A stretch of 13,855 nt of DNA from WHSM01 sp050701635 (lineage in GTDB: Bacteria > Actinomycetota > Actinomycetes > Mycobacteriales > Micromonosporaceae): NCBI GenBank assembly GCA_050701635.1, contig JBOGDF010000128.1, positions 1 to 13,855 on the forward strand, in the 5' to 3' direction. Below are positions 6,133 through 12,382 of the stretch, one piece after another (position 1 is the stretch's first letter; every line of letters starts with the position of its first letter). Below the pieces are notes generated by a model. The model had not been told where the DNA came from. It saw nothing but the letters and a program-made list of their open reading frames with translations, and searched no databases. The position numbers and the translations under genes were made by a program.

Positions 6133-7311
6133 TCAGCTCTCAACCGGGCACCAGCGGCCGTCGTCCGCCGCGGACGACTCCACCGCGGCCAGCACCCGCT
6201 GCACCCGCAGCCCGTCGGCGAACGACGGTGCCGGGTCGCGGTCCTCGCCGATGGCGACGAGCAGGTCCCGCAGTTCGTGGGTGAACGTGTGCTCGTACCC
6301 GAGGACGTGGCCGGGCGGCCACCAGCCGTCCAGGTACGGGTGGCCGGGTTCGGTGACCAGGATCCGGCGGAAGCCGGCGGTGCCCGGGTCCTCGGTGTGG
6401 TCGTAGAAATGCAGTTCGTTCATCGCCTCGAAGTCGAAGACCAGGCTGCCGGCGGAGCCGTTCAACTCGATCGCCAGCCCGTTGCGGCGGCCCGCGGCGA
6501 ACCGGGTGGCCTCGAACGACGCCACCGCCCCGCCGGCGAACCGGCCGAGGAACAGCGCGCAGTCGTCAACCGTGACCTCGCCGGAGCCGGTGCCGGCTCC
6601 CGAGCCGGTGCCGGCGCCGTCTGGCAGCGGGCGCTGCTTCACGAACGTCTCGGTCAAGGCCGAGACGCCGGTGAGTACGTCGCCTGTGACGTACTGGGCG
6701 AGGTCGACGATGTGCGCGCCGAGGTCTCCGAGCGCCCCTGAGCCGGCCTTCTCCTTCCGCAGCCGCCACACCAGCGGGAACTCCGGGTCCACGATCCAGT
6801 CCTGCAGGTACCGGGCGCGTACGTGCCGGATGGTGCCGAGCCGGCCGTCCCGTACCAGCTGCCGGGCCAGGGCCAGCGCCGGTACGCACCGGTAGTTGAA
6901 CGCCACCATGGAGCGGACTCCCCGCTGCGCGGCCTTCTCCGCGGCCTCCGTCATCGCGACGGCTTCGGCCACGGTGTTGGCCAGGGGCTTCTCGCAGAGC
7001 ACGTGCTTGCCGGCGTCGAGCGCGGCGATCGCGATCTCGACGTGGCTGTCGCCGGGGGTGCAGATGTCGACCAGGTCGACGTCGTCCCGCTCGACCAGCC
7101 GCTGCCAGTCGGTCTCGTACGACGCCCAGCCGTACCGGTTAGCCGCCGCCGCGGTGGCTTCCCCGTCCCGTCCGCAGATCGCCGCCAACTCCGGTACGAC
7201 CGGCAGGTCGAACGCGTGCCGCACCGTACGCCACGCCTGGGAGTGGACCCGGCCCATGAAGGCGTACCCGACCATGCCGACCCCGAGCGCCGGCCTGCGC
7301 TGCTCTGACAA
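6133..7311 (-). CDS. Gfo/Idh/MocA family NAD(P)-dependent sugar oxidoreductase
   Basis: A 392-residue cytoplasmic dehydrogenase. The N-terminal Rossmann fold begins at GVGMVGYAFMG (10-20). CEKPLAN holds the conserved EKP lysine (Lys108), and SGALGDLGAHIVD holds the Asp196/His200 pair used in hydride transfer. The C-terminal alpha/beta domain carries RYLQDW, SFEATR and PSFADG. From memory, several of these segments resemble levoglucosan dehydrogenase and related actinobacterial enzymes; an alignment is needed. It probably oxidises an imported sugar, typically at C3, using NAD+. An inserted Gly/Ser/Ala/Thr linker (232-245) is a 6-residue unit repeated twice. The start is TTG at 7311, 8 nt from a GGGGG ribosome binding site; the first in-frame ATG (Met13) would cut into the Rossmann motif, so TTG is favoured. 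It lies 16 nt after the binding-protein gene. Confidence 0.92.
   Translation of the reverse strand: MSEQRRPALGVGMVGYAFMGRVHSQAWRTVRHAFDLPVVPELAAICGRDGEATAAAANRYGWASYETDWQRLVERDDVDLVDICTPGDSHVEIAIAALDAGKHVLCEKPLANTVAEAVAMTEAAEKAAQRGVRSMVAFNYRCVPALALARQLVRDGRLGTIRHVRARYLQDWIVDPEFPLVWRLRKEKAGSGALGDLGAHIVDLAQYVTGDVLTGVSALTETFVKQRPLPDGAGTGSGAGTGSGEVTVDDCALFLGRFAGGAVASFEATRFAAGRRNGLAIELNGSAGSLVFDFEAMNELHFYDHTEDPGTAGFRRILVTEPGHPYLDGWWPPGHVLGYEHTFTHELRDLLVAIGEDRDPAPSFADGLRVQRVLAAVESSAADDGRWCPVES
6584..6619. repeat. Two 18-bp tandem units inside the Gfo/Idh/MocA gene
   Basis: GAGCCGGTGCCGGC begins both units. They match at 16 of 18 bases and encode a doubled GAGTGS-type linker between LPDG and VTVDD in the C-terminal domain. 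The length and composition suggest a recent in-frame duplication in a surface loop. Confidence 0.8.
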
Positions 7312-7319
7312 CTGAAGAA

Positions 7320-7324
7320 CCCCC
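7320..7324 (-). promoter_or_regulatory. G-rich ribosome binding site supporting a TTG start
   Basis: GGGGG on the minus strand, with 8 nt between it and the TTG at 7311. It is the only Shine-Dalgarno-like run in the 16-nt gap, and it supports a start upstream of the nucleotide-binding motif. Confidence 0.45.
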
Positions 7325-7327
7325 GGT

Positions 7328-8380
7328 TTACTCGAAGCCGACGGACAGGTACCGATCGACGTTGTCCTTGGTGACGACTGCCGAGTACGTGGTGATCGAC
7401 GCCGGGATCTCGTGCTCGACCAGGTCGTCCATGCCGCGGCTCTGGGCGACCAGGCGGCCCAGCGAGACCGCCGAGGACGACATGCTGGGGCTGTAGAGCA
7501 CGGTCGCCTTGACCACGCCGTCGTCGGCCTTGATCTGGTCCATCACCCGCTTCGACCCGGCGCCGCCGACCATCAGGAACTCTTTCTCGCGGCCGGCCTG
7601 CTTGATCGCGGCCTCCACGCCGATCCCCTGGTCGTCGTCGTGGTTCCACAGGGCGTCGATGGCGGACTCCGCCTGGAGCAGTTGGGCGGTGACCTTCTGG
7701 CCGGTGGCCGCGGTGAAGTCGGCCGCCTGCCGGGCGGCGATCGACACGCCGTGGGACTTCAGGGCCGCCTTGAAGCCGTCGCTGCGCTGCTGCGTCAGCT
7801 CCAGGTTGTCCAGCCCCGCCACCTCGACGATGACCGGCTTGGACTTGCCGGCCTGCTTCATCCGTTCGGCGACGAAGTTGCCGGCGCTGACCCCCATGCC
7901 GTAGTTGTCGCCACCGATCCAGGTGCGGTACGCCAGCGGCGAGGCGAACACCCGGTCCAGGTTGACCACCGGGATCCCGGCGGCCATCGCCTGCTTCGCG
8001 ACCTCGGTCAGCGCCTTGCCGTCGAAGGGCAGGATCACCAGGGCGTCGACCTTCTTGTCGATCAGGGTCCGTACCGCCGAGATCTGCTGTTGTACGTCGT
8101 TGGTGCCCTCGGTGACTTCGAGGGTGACGTCGTCGTACTGCTTGGCCTGGTCCTGGGCGTTCTTGGTGATGGCGCCGATCCAGCCGTGGTCCGCGGCGGG
8201 CGCCGAGAACCCGATGGTGACCTCTTTGCCGGGCTTGGCGTTGCCGCCGCCGGGAGCCCTGCCGCCGCCGGTGCTCCCGCCGGGGCGTTCGTTGCTGGTG
8301 CAGCCGGCGAGCAGGGCGCCGGCGCCGACGGCCGCGCCGCCGAGCAGGAAACGCCTGCGGTCGGTTCCGAACTGTGCCAT
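7328..8380 (-). CDS. Sugar ABC transporter substrate-binding lipoprotein (CUT2 type)
   Basis: A 350-residue periplasmic-binding-protein-fold receptor for a monosaccharide or close relative. The N-terminus joins a twin-arginine motif (DRRRFLLGG, residues 8-15) to a lipobox (LLAGC, Cys27). It is therefore probably exported folded and then lipid-anchored on the outer face of the membrane. A Gly/Pro-rich linker (about 30-50) precedes the two-lobed type I binding fold, which starts at EVTIGFSAP and includes LVILPFDGKAL, GIPVVNLDR, IGGDNYGMG and DALWNHDDDQGIG. These are hallmarks of the ribose/xylose class of receptors. The ligand cannot be read from sequence. ATG 8380 has GAGGAGAA seven or so bases upstream. 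It lies 30 nt after the permease gene, which completes the ATPase-permease-receptor set. Confidence 0.93.
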   Translation of the reverse strand: MAQFGTDRRRFLLGGAAVGAGALLAGCTSNERPGGSTGGGRAPGGGNAKPGKEVTIGFSAPAADHGWIGAITKNAQDQAKQYDDVTLEVTEGTNDVQQQISAVRTLIDKKVDALVILPFDGKALTEVAKQAMAAGIPVVNLDRVFASPLAYRTWIGGDNYGMGVSAGNFVAERMKQAGKSKPVIVEVAGLDNLELTQQRSDGFKAALKSHGVSIAARQAADFTAATGQKVTAQLLQAESAIDALWNHDDDQGIGVEAAIKQAGREKEFLMVGGAGSKRVMDQIKADDGVVKATVLYSPSMSSSAVSLGRLVAQSRGMDDLVEHEIPASITTYSAVVTKDNVDRYLSVGFE

Positions 8381-8410
8381 GTCAGTTCTCCTCGCGGGGG
8401 GATGGATTGC

Positions 8411-9463
8411 CTACGGGGCGGTCGACCGGTTCCGCAGTTGCAGCAGTACGGCGGCGACGATGATCGCGCCCTTGGCGATGTTCTGGATCGGGGTGGACAG
8501 GTTGTTGAGGATGAACAGGTTCGTGATCGTGGTGAACACGAGTACGCCGAGCAGCGAGCCCACCAGCGAGCCGCGTCCGCCGCTGAGCAGGGTGCCGCCG
8601 ATGATCACCGCGGCGATGGCGTCCAGCTCGTACAGCTGGCCGTGGGTGCTGGCCCCGGTGTTGGTCTGCGCGGTCAACATGACCGCCGCGATGCCGCAGC
8701 ACAGTCCGGAGAGGACGTAGAGCAGCATGGTGTGCCGCTTGACGTCGATGCCGGCGAGCCGGGCCGCCTCCGGGTTGCCGCCGATCGCGAACGTACGCCG
8801 CCCGAACGTGGTCCGGTTGAGCACCAGCCACCCGATGACGCACACCGCGGCGAGCACGTACACCAGCATCGGTACGCCGAGCACCCGGGTGAGCGCGATG
8901 TCGGCGAAGCTGGGCACCTCCACGATCTGGGATCGCCGGTCGGAGAGCTGCTCGGCGAGGCCGCGGGCGGAGACCAGCATCGCGAGCGTGACGATGAACG
9001 GCACCAGCCTCCCGTACGAGATCAGTACGCCGTTGACCAGCCCGGCGCAGGTGCCGACCACCAGCGCGGAGAAGAGCATCCCGCCGAGCCCGTACGACTG
9101 GGTGGCCAGCGTGGTGGACCACACCGATGCGAGCGCGATGATGGCGCCCACCGACAGGTCGATCCCGCCGCCGATGATCACGAACGTCATGCCGACGGTG
9201 ACCACGCCGATCACCGACGCGGTGGTCAGGATGTTGAGCAGGTTTGACGTGGTGAGGAAGCTCGCCGGGGCGGTGACCGCGCCGACGATGCTGAGCAGCA
9301 CGAGCACCGCCACCAGCCCCAGGCTGCGCGCCTCCCCGGCGCCGCCGAGGATCGCCAGACGCCGAGCCGGCTGGGCCCGCGCCGCGGCCGCCTCGACCCG
9401 GGAGTGCTCGTCCACCGGCGGACGGGTCTGTTCGTCGGCGGGCGGACTTGTCTGCTCGCTCAT
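8411..9463 (-). CDS. Sugar ABC transporter permease (CUT2, ribose/xylose class)
   Basis: A 350-residue integral membrane protein of the BPD_transp_2 type. A hydrophilic N-terminal tail of about 45 residues, with repeated P-P-[AV]-D-E units, precedes eight to ten hydrophobic segments. Conserved class motifs are VIIGGGIDLSVG (95-106), GGNPEAARLAGI (228-239, the cytoplasmic loop that contacts the ATPase) and DAIAAVIIGGTLLSGGRG (281-298). Two copies would form the channel with the two-domain ATPase. ATG 9463 overlaps the ATPase stop as ATGA, which points to translational coupling, and a GGAAGGGA site lies about 9 nt upstream. The frame is open further upstream, but only through sequence that belongs to the ATPase gene. 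Confidence 0.93.
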   Translation of the reverse strand: MSEQTSPPADEQTRPPVDEHSRVEAAAARAQPARRLAILGGAGEARSLGLVAVLVLLSIVGAVTAPASFLTTSNLLNILTTASVIGVVTVGMTFVIIGGGIDLSVGAIIALASVWSTTLATQSYGLGGMLFSALVVGTCAGLVNGVLISYGRLVPFIVTLAMLVSARGLAEQLSDRRSQIVEVPSFADIALTRVLGVPMLVYVLAAVCVIGWLVLNRTTFGRRTFAIGGNPEAARLAGIDVKRHTMLLYVLSGLCCGIAAVMLTAQTNTGASTHGQLYELDAIAAVIIGGTLLSGGRGSLVGSLLGVLVFTTITNLFILNNLSTPIQNIAKGAIIVAAVLLQLRNRSTAP

Positions 9464-10968
9464 AGTTGGTGGGTCCCTTCCATCACCAGGTCGAGTACGT
9501 GGTGTTCCGCCAGCTCCCGGGCATCCGCCTGGTGCACCACCCGGCCTTCCCGGAGCACCAGGACCCGGTCGGCGAGCCCGAGCACCTCGGGCACCTCGCT
9601 GGACACCAGCAGCACCCCGACACCGGAGTCGGCGAGCCGCCGGACCAGCCCGTACAGCTCGGCGCGGGCTCCGATGTCGACGCCGCGGGTGGGCTCGTCG
9701 AGCAGCAGCAGCCGGCACTCCTTGAGCAGCCAGCGCGCCACCACGGCCTTCTGCTGGTTGCCGCCCGACAGGGTGCGTACGCCGCGGCGCGGGTCGGGTG
9801 GCCGCAGGTCCAGGGCGCGGGTCTGGCGTACCGCGTCGGCGAGTTCGCGTACCCGGTCGAGCCAGCCGAACCGGGCGTAGGAGGGCAGCGCGGCGGCGGT
9901 CACGTTGTGCGCGATCGACTGCTGCAGGAACAGCGCCTGGCTCTTGCGCTCCTCGGGGGCGAGCCCGATCCCGGCGGCGACGGCGGCCTTCACGCTGCCG
10001 GGGCGTAGTGGCCGGTCCTGCAGGACGACCCGTCCCGCGTCCGGCTTGCGGGCCCCGTAGACGGTCTCCAGGATCTCCGATCGGCCCGACCCGACGAGTC
10101 CGGCCAGCCCGACGATCTCGCCGGCCCGCACCGTGAACGACACGTCCTCGAACTCACCACGCTTGGTGAGCCCCTCGACCCGCAGGACCTCGCGGCGCGT
10201 CCGGGGTGCGTCGGGGCGGGCTGGGAACACGTACTCGATGGAGCGGCCGGTCATCAGGGAGACGACCTGCGGCGTCGGGGTGGCCCTCGCGTCCAGACCG
10301 GTGGCGACGGTACGGCCGTCCTTGAGCACTGTGACCCGGTCCCCGATCTCGCGGATCTCGTCCAGCCGGTGCGAGATGTAGACGACCGCGACGCCGGACG
10401 CCGTCAGCTCCCGGATCACCCGGAACAGATTCGCCACCTCGTCGTGGGCCAGGGTCGCCGACGGCTCGTCCATCACGATCAGCCGTGCCTCGTGGGACAG
10501 CGCCCGGGCGATGCTGACGATCTGCTGGCCGGCCTTGGGCAGCCGGCCGACCTCGTACCGGGCCGGGATCTCGCCATGGCCGAGCCGGTGCAGCAGTGTC
10601 GTGGTCGCGCTGCGCAGGTCACCGCGCCGGACCACGCCGTAGCTGGCGTGCTCGTGGCCGAGGAAGACGTTCTCGGCGACGGAGAGCCCGTCCACCAGGT
10701 CCAGCTCCTGGTAGATGGTGGCGATGCCGAGCCGCATCGCCGCGATCGGGGTCGGCAGCCGCACCGGCTCACCGTCCCAGTGGATCTCCCCGGCGTCGGG
10801 CTGGTAGGCCCCGGAGAGCACCTTGATCAGGGTGGACTTGCCGGCGCCGTTCTGGCCCAGCAGGCAGTGCACCTCGCCGGCCCGTACCTGCAGGTCGACG
10901 CCGTCGAGCGCGCGTACCCCCGGGAACAGCTTGACGATTCCGGACATCGCGAGCAGCGGTGTGGTCAT
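9460..10968 (-). CDS. Sugar ABC transporter ATP-binding protein with two nucleotide-binding domains (CUT2)
   Basis: A 502-residue cytoplasmic ATPase made of two ABC domains, the layout of RbsA/XylG/MglA. Domain 1 has Walker A GQNGAGKST (38-46), Q-loop YQELD, a divergent signature LPKAGQQ (143-149), Walker B LIVMDEP (163-169) and the switch His200. Domain 2 has the class-typical degenerate P-loop GLVGSGRS, a full signature LSGGNQQ (400-406) and Walker B LLLLDEPTRGVD (420-431), and lacks the switch His (SSE instead). One intact site and one degenerate site are normal for this class. ATG 10968 follows GGGGCAGG in a 12-nt gap after the ROK gene. Its stop overlaps the permease start. It powers uptake of the sugar bound by the lipoprotein receptor. 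Confidence 0.95.
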   Translation of the reverse strand: MTTPLLAMSGIVKLFPGVRALDGVDLQVRAGEVHCLLGQNGAGKSTLIKVLSGAYQPDAGEIHWDGEPVRLPTPIAAMRLGIATIYQELDLVDGLSVAENVFLGHEHASYGVVRRGDLRSATTTLLHRLGHGEIPARYEVGRLPKAGQQIVSIARALSHEARLIVMDEPSATLAHDEVANLFRVIRELTASGVAVVYISHRLDEIREIGDRVTVLKDGRTVATGLDARATPTPQVVSLMTGRSIEYVFPARPDAPRTRREVLRVEGLTKRGEFEDVSFTVRAGEIVGLAGLVGSGRSEILETVYGARKPDAGRVVLQDRPLRPGSVKAAVAAGIGLAPEERKSQALFLQQSIAHNVTAAALPSYARFGWLDRVRELADAVRQTRALDLRPPDPRRGVRTLSGGNQQKAVVARWLLKECRLLLLDEPTRGVDIGARAELYGLVRRLADSGVGVLLVSSEVPEVLGLADRVLVLREGRVVHQADARELAEHHVLDLVMEGTHQL

Positions 10969-10980
10969 GCCTGCCCCGCC

Positions 10981-12171
10981 TCACCGGACGGCGAAGACGT
11001 GGTCGCTGATCAGCCGGGCGGCGCCGATCACGCCGGCCTGGCCGCCCAGCTCGGACAGCACGATCGGCAGGTTGCCGGTGGCCAGCGGCAGGGAACGCCG
11101 GTAGACCACGGACCGGATCTCGGCGAGCAGCATGTGCCCGAGTCCGGCGACGCCGCCGCCGATCACCACCAGGCCCGGGTTGAAGAAGCTCACCAGCCCG
11201 GCGAGCACCCGGCCGACCCGCCGGCCGCCGTCCCGGATCATCCCGATCGCCACCGGATCCCCCGCGGCCGCGGCGGTCCCGACGTCCGCCGCGGTCAGCT
11301 CGCCCGCCTCGGCGAGGCGTTCGGCGAGCAGGTCGGACCCGCCGGTACGGGCCGCCGCGCTGGCGTCCCGGGCCAGGGCGGCGCCGCCGAAGTACGCCTC
11401 CAGGCAGCCGGTGTTGCCGCAGGCGCACTGCGGACCGGACTCGTCGACGCTGATGTGCCCGATGTCGCCGGCGCTGCCGTCCACCCCACGGTAGACCCCG
11501 CCGTCGACCACGATGCCGGCTCCGATGCCCGTACCGATCTTGACGAACAGGAAGTCCTCGGCGGGCCGGGCCACCCCGGCGTGCTTCTCGCCGAGCGCCA
11601 TGATGTTCACGTCGTTGTCCACCAGCACCGGGCAGCCGAGCGCCTGGCTGAGCATCTCGCGTACCGGGAACCGGTCCCAGCCGGGCATGATCGGCGGCGC
11701 CACCGGTACGCCGTCGCTGAAGCTGACCGGCCCCGGCACCCCGACCCCGGCGCCGTGCACCTCGACCTTGGCGTCACCGGCCCGCAGCTTGCCGACCAGA
11801 TCCAGGGCCCGTTCCAGGACGACCCGCGGCCCCTGCCGTACGTCCAGCGGCTCTGACACGTGCGCGAGCACGTCCAGCGTCCCGTTGGTGAGCGCCACGT
11901 CGACCGAGGTGGCGCCGATGTCGACGCCGACGAACCGCAGGTCGGAGGCGAGCTGCACCAGCGACGAACGCCGTCCCCCGCGGGAGGCCGCGAGGCCGGC
12001 GTTCTCGATCAGACCCAGCTCCAGCAGCCGGTCCAGGTCCACCGCGACCTTGGAACGCGACAGGCTGACCGCTTCGCCGAGCTCGGCACGGGAACGCGGC
12101 CCTTCATCCCGGAGCAGCCGGAGCAGGTGCGCCTGATGCGCATTCTCCGGTCGTGCCGCCATCCGTCCCAC
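10981..12171 (-). CDS. ROK-family transcriptional regulator (winged HTH plus sugar-kinase-like fold)
   Basis: A 396-residue protein. An N-terminal winged helix-turn-helix (about 10-70, with RAELGEAVSLSRSKVAVDLDRLLELGLI) is followed by a ROK domain. The ROK marks are intact: phosphate loop GVDIGATSVD (82-91), VDNDVN with the catalytic-position Asp187, and the zinc site formed by His239, Cys249, Cys251 and Cys256 in GHISVDESGPQCACGNTGCLE. The domain should bind a sugar, and the HTH makes it a likely repressor of this operon, like XylR or NagC. As the first gene of the locus it would also control itself. GTG 12171 has GGGAGGG 4 to 5 nt upstream; ATG 12162 is an alternative that leaves the HTH whole. 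The gap upstream holds dyads suitable as operators. Residual kinase activity cannot be excluded. Confidence 0.93.
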   Translation of the reverse strand: MGRMAARPENAHQAHLLRLLRDEGPRSRAELGEAVSLSRSKVAVDLDRLLELGLIENAGLAASRGGRRSSLVQLASDLRFVGVDIGATSVDVALTNGTLDVLAHVSEPLDVRQGPRVVLERALDLVGKLRAGDAKVEVHGAGVGVPGPVSFSDGVPVAPPIMPGWDRFPVREMLSQALGCPVLVDNDVNIMALGEKHAGVARPAEDFLFVKIGTGIGAGIVVDGGVYRGVDGSAGDIGHISVDESGPQCACGNTGCLEAYFGGAALARDASAAARTGGSDLLAERLAEAGELTAADVGTAAAAGDPVAIGMIRDGGRRVGRVLAGLVSFFNPGLVVIGGGVAGLGHMLLAEIRSVVYRRSLPLATGNLPIVLSELGGQAGVIGAARLISDHVFAVR

Positions 12172-12210
12172 GCCACCCTCCCGTTGGGTCCGACAGGTGC
12201 TGTTGCGGCG

Positions 12211-12239
12211 AGGTTACCGACTTCCGCCACCGTTAGGAA
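12211..12239 (-). promoter_or_regulatory. Candidate promoter of the ROK/transport operon
   Basis: On the minus strand, TAACCT (12216-12211) fits the actinobacterial -10 pattern TANNNT. A poor -35-like TTCCTA (12239-12234) lies 17 nt upstream. It would give a leader of roughly 30 to 35 nt before the GTG. The -35 match is weak; the position next to the dyad at 12240-12255 is what makes it plausible. Confidence 0.3.
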
Positions 12240-12255
12240 GAAGTTTCGATACTTC
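12240..12255. promoter_or_regulatory. 16-bp near-perfect palindrome, candidate ROK operator
   Basis: GAAGTTTCGATACTTC is palindromic except for one base pair (12245 against 12250). It abuts the candidate -35 box. Its size and symmetry suit a dimeric repressor such as the ROK protein encoded just downstream. The protein that binds it is inferred, not shown. Confidence 0.45.
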
Positions 12256-12281
12256 CACCAACACTTTTTCCGTTTGGTGGA
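12254..12281. promoter_or_regulatory. Inverted repeat TCCACCAA-N12-TTGGTGGA, candidate second operator
   Basis: Two perfect 8-bp arms lie 20 bp apart centre to centre, about two helical turns, around an A/T-rich 12-nt core with a T5 run on the plus strand. It overlaps the neighbouring 16-bp palindrome by 2 bp. The spacing suits protein binding better than an RNA hairpin. Confidence 0.45.
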
Positions 12282-12382
12282 CAAAGATCCCGGGAGTCGC
12301 ACCCCCGCCTCGCCGCATCCATCCGTCGAAGCAGCCGCCCGCAATCCGGACAGAAGTCCCGACCCGACAGGCAGTGCGCTGA

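Larger units (their letters stand above)
12172..12382. promoter_or_regulatory. 211-nt intergenic region: likely control region of the sugar operon
   Basis: This is the only long upstream gap before the ROK gene and is more A/T-rich in its middle (12232-12290) than its surroundings. It holds a good ribosome binding site (GGGAGGG, 12176-12182), a weak promoter candidate and two dyads listed separately. I looked here for a terminator of the protease gene; a small GGAC-TTCT-GTCC hairpin near 12350 is too short and has no T-run. Confidence 0.6.

Noticed and set aside
6584..6619. Tandem repeats (here, at 5921-5956 and at 13175-13210) as CRISPR or a mobile-element footprint
   Set aside because: The units are short, adjacent without spacers, in frame and code simple linkers.
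6133..7311. Naming the oxidoreductase levoglucosan dehydrogenase or inositol dehydrogenase outright
   Set aside because: Family membership is clear, but the substrate depends on alignment that I could not run; the name stays at family level.
7412..9247. A long plus-strand open frame (611 codons) lying across the binding-protein and permease genes
   Set aside because: The minus-strand frames here encode clear sugar-transporter proteins with family motifs. The plus-strand product is rich in Gly, Asp, Arg and His without domain features, as expected for a shadow frame in high-GC DNA.
12254..12281. Inverted repeat as an intrinsic terminator of the protease gene
   Set aside because: The arms are only 8 bp with half A/T, the loop is 12 nt, and no T-run follows on the minus strand. 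Its place beside a promoter candidate fits an operator better.
12009..12344. Minus-strand frame after the protease stop as a frameshifted PDZ domain
   Set aside because: Its translation has no PDZ pattern (no GLGV-like loop, no GSPA or AGL...GD motif) and soon overlaps the ROK gene.
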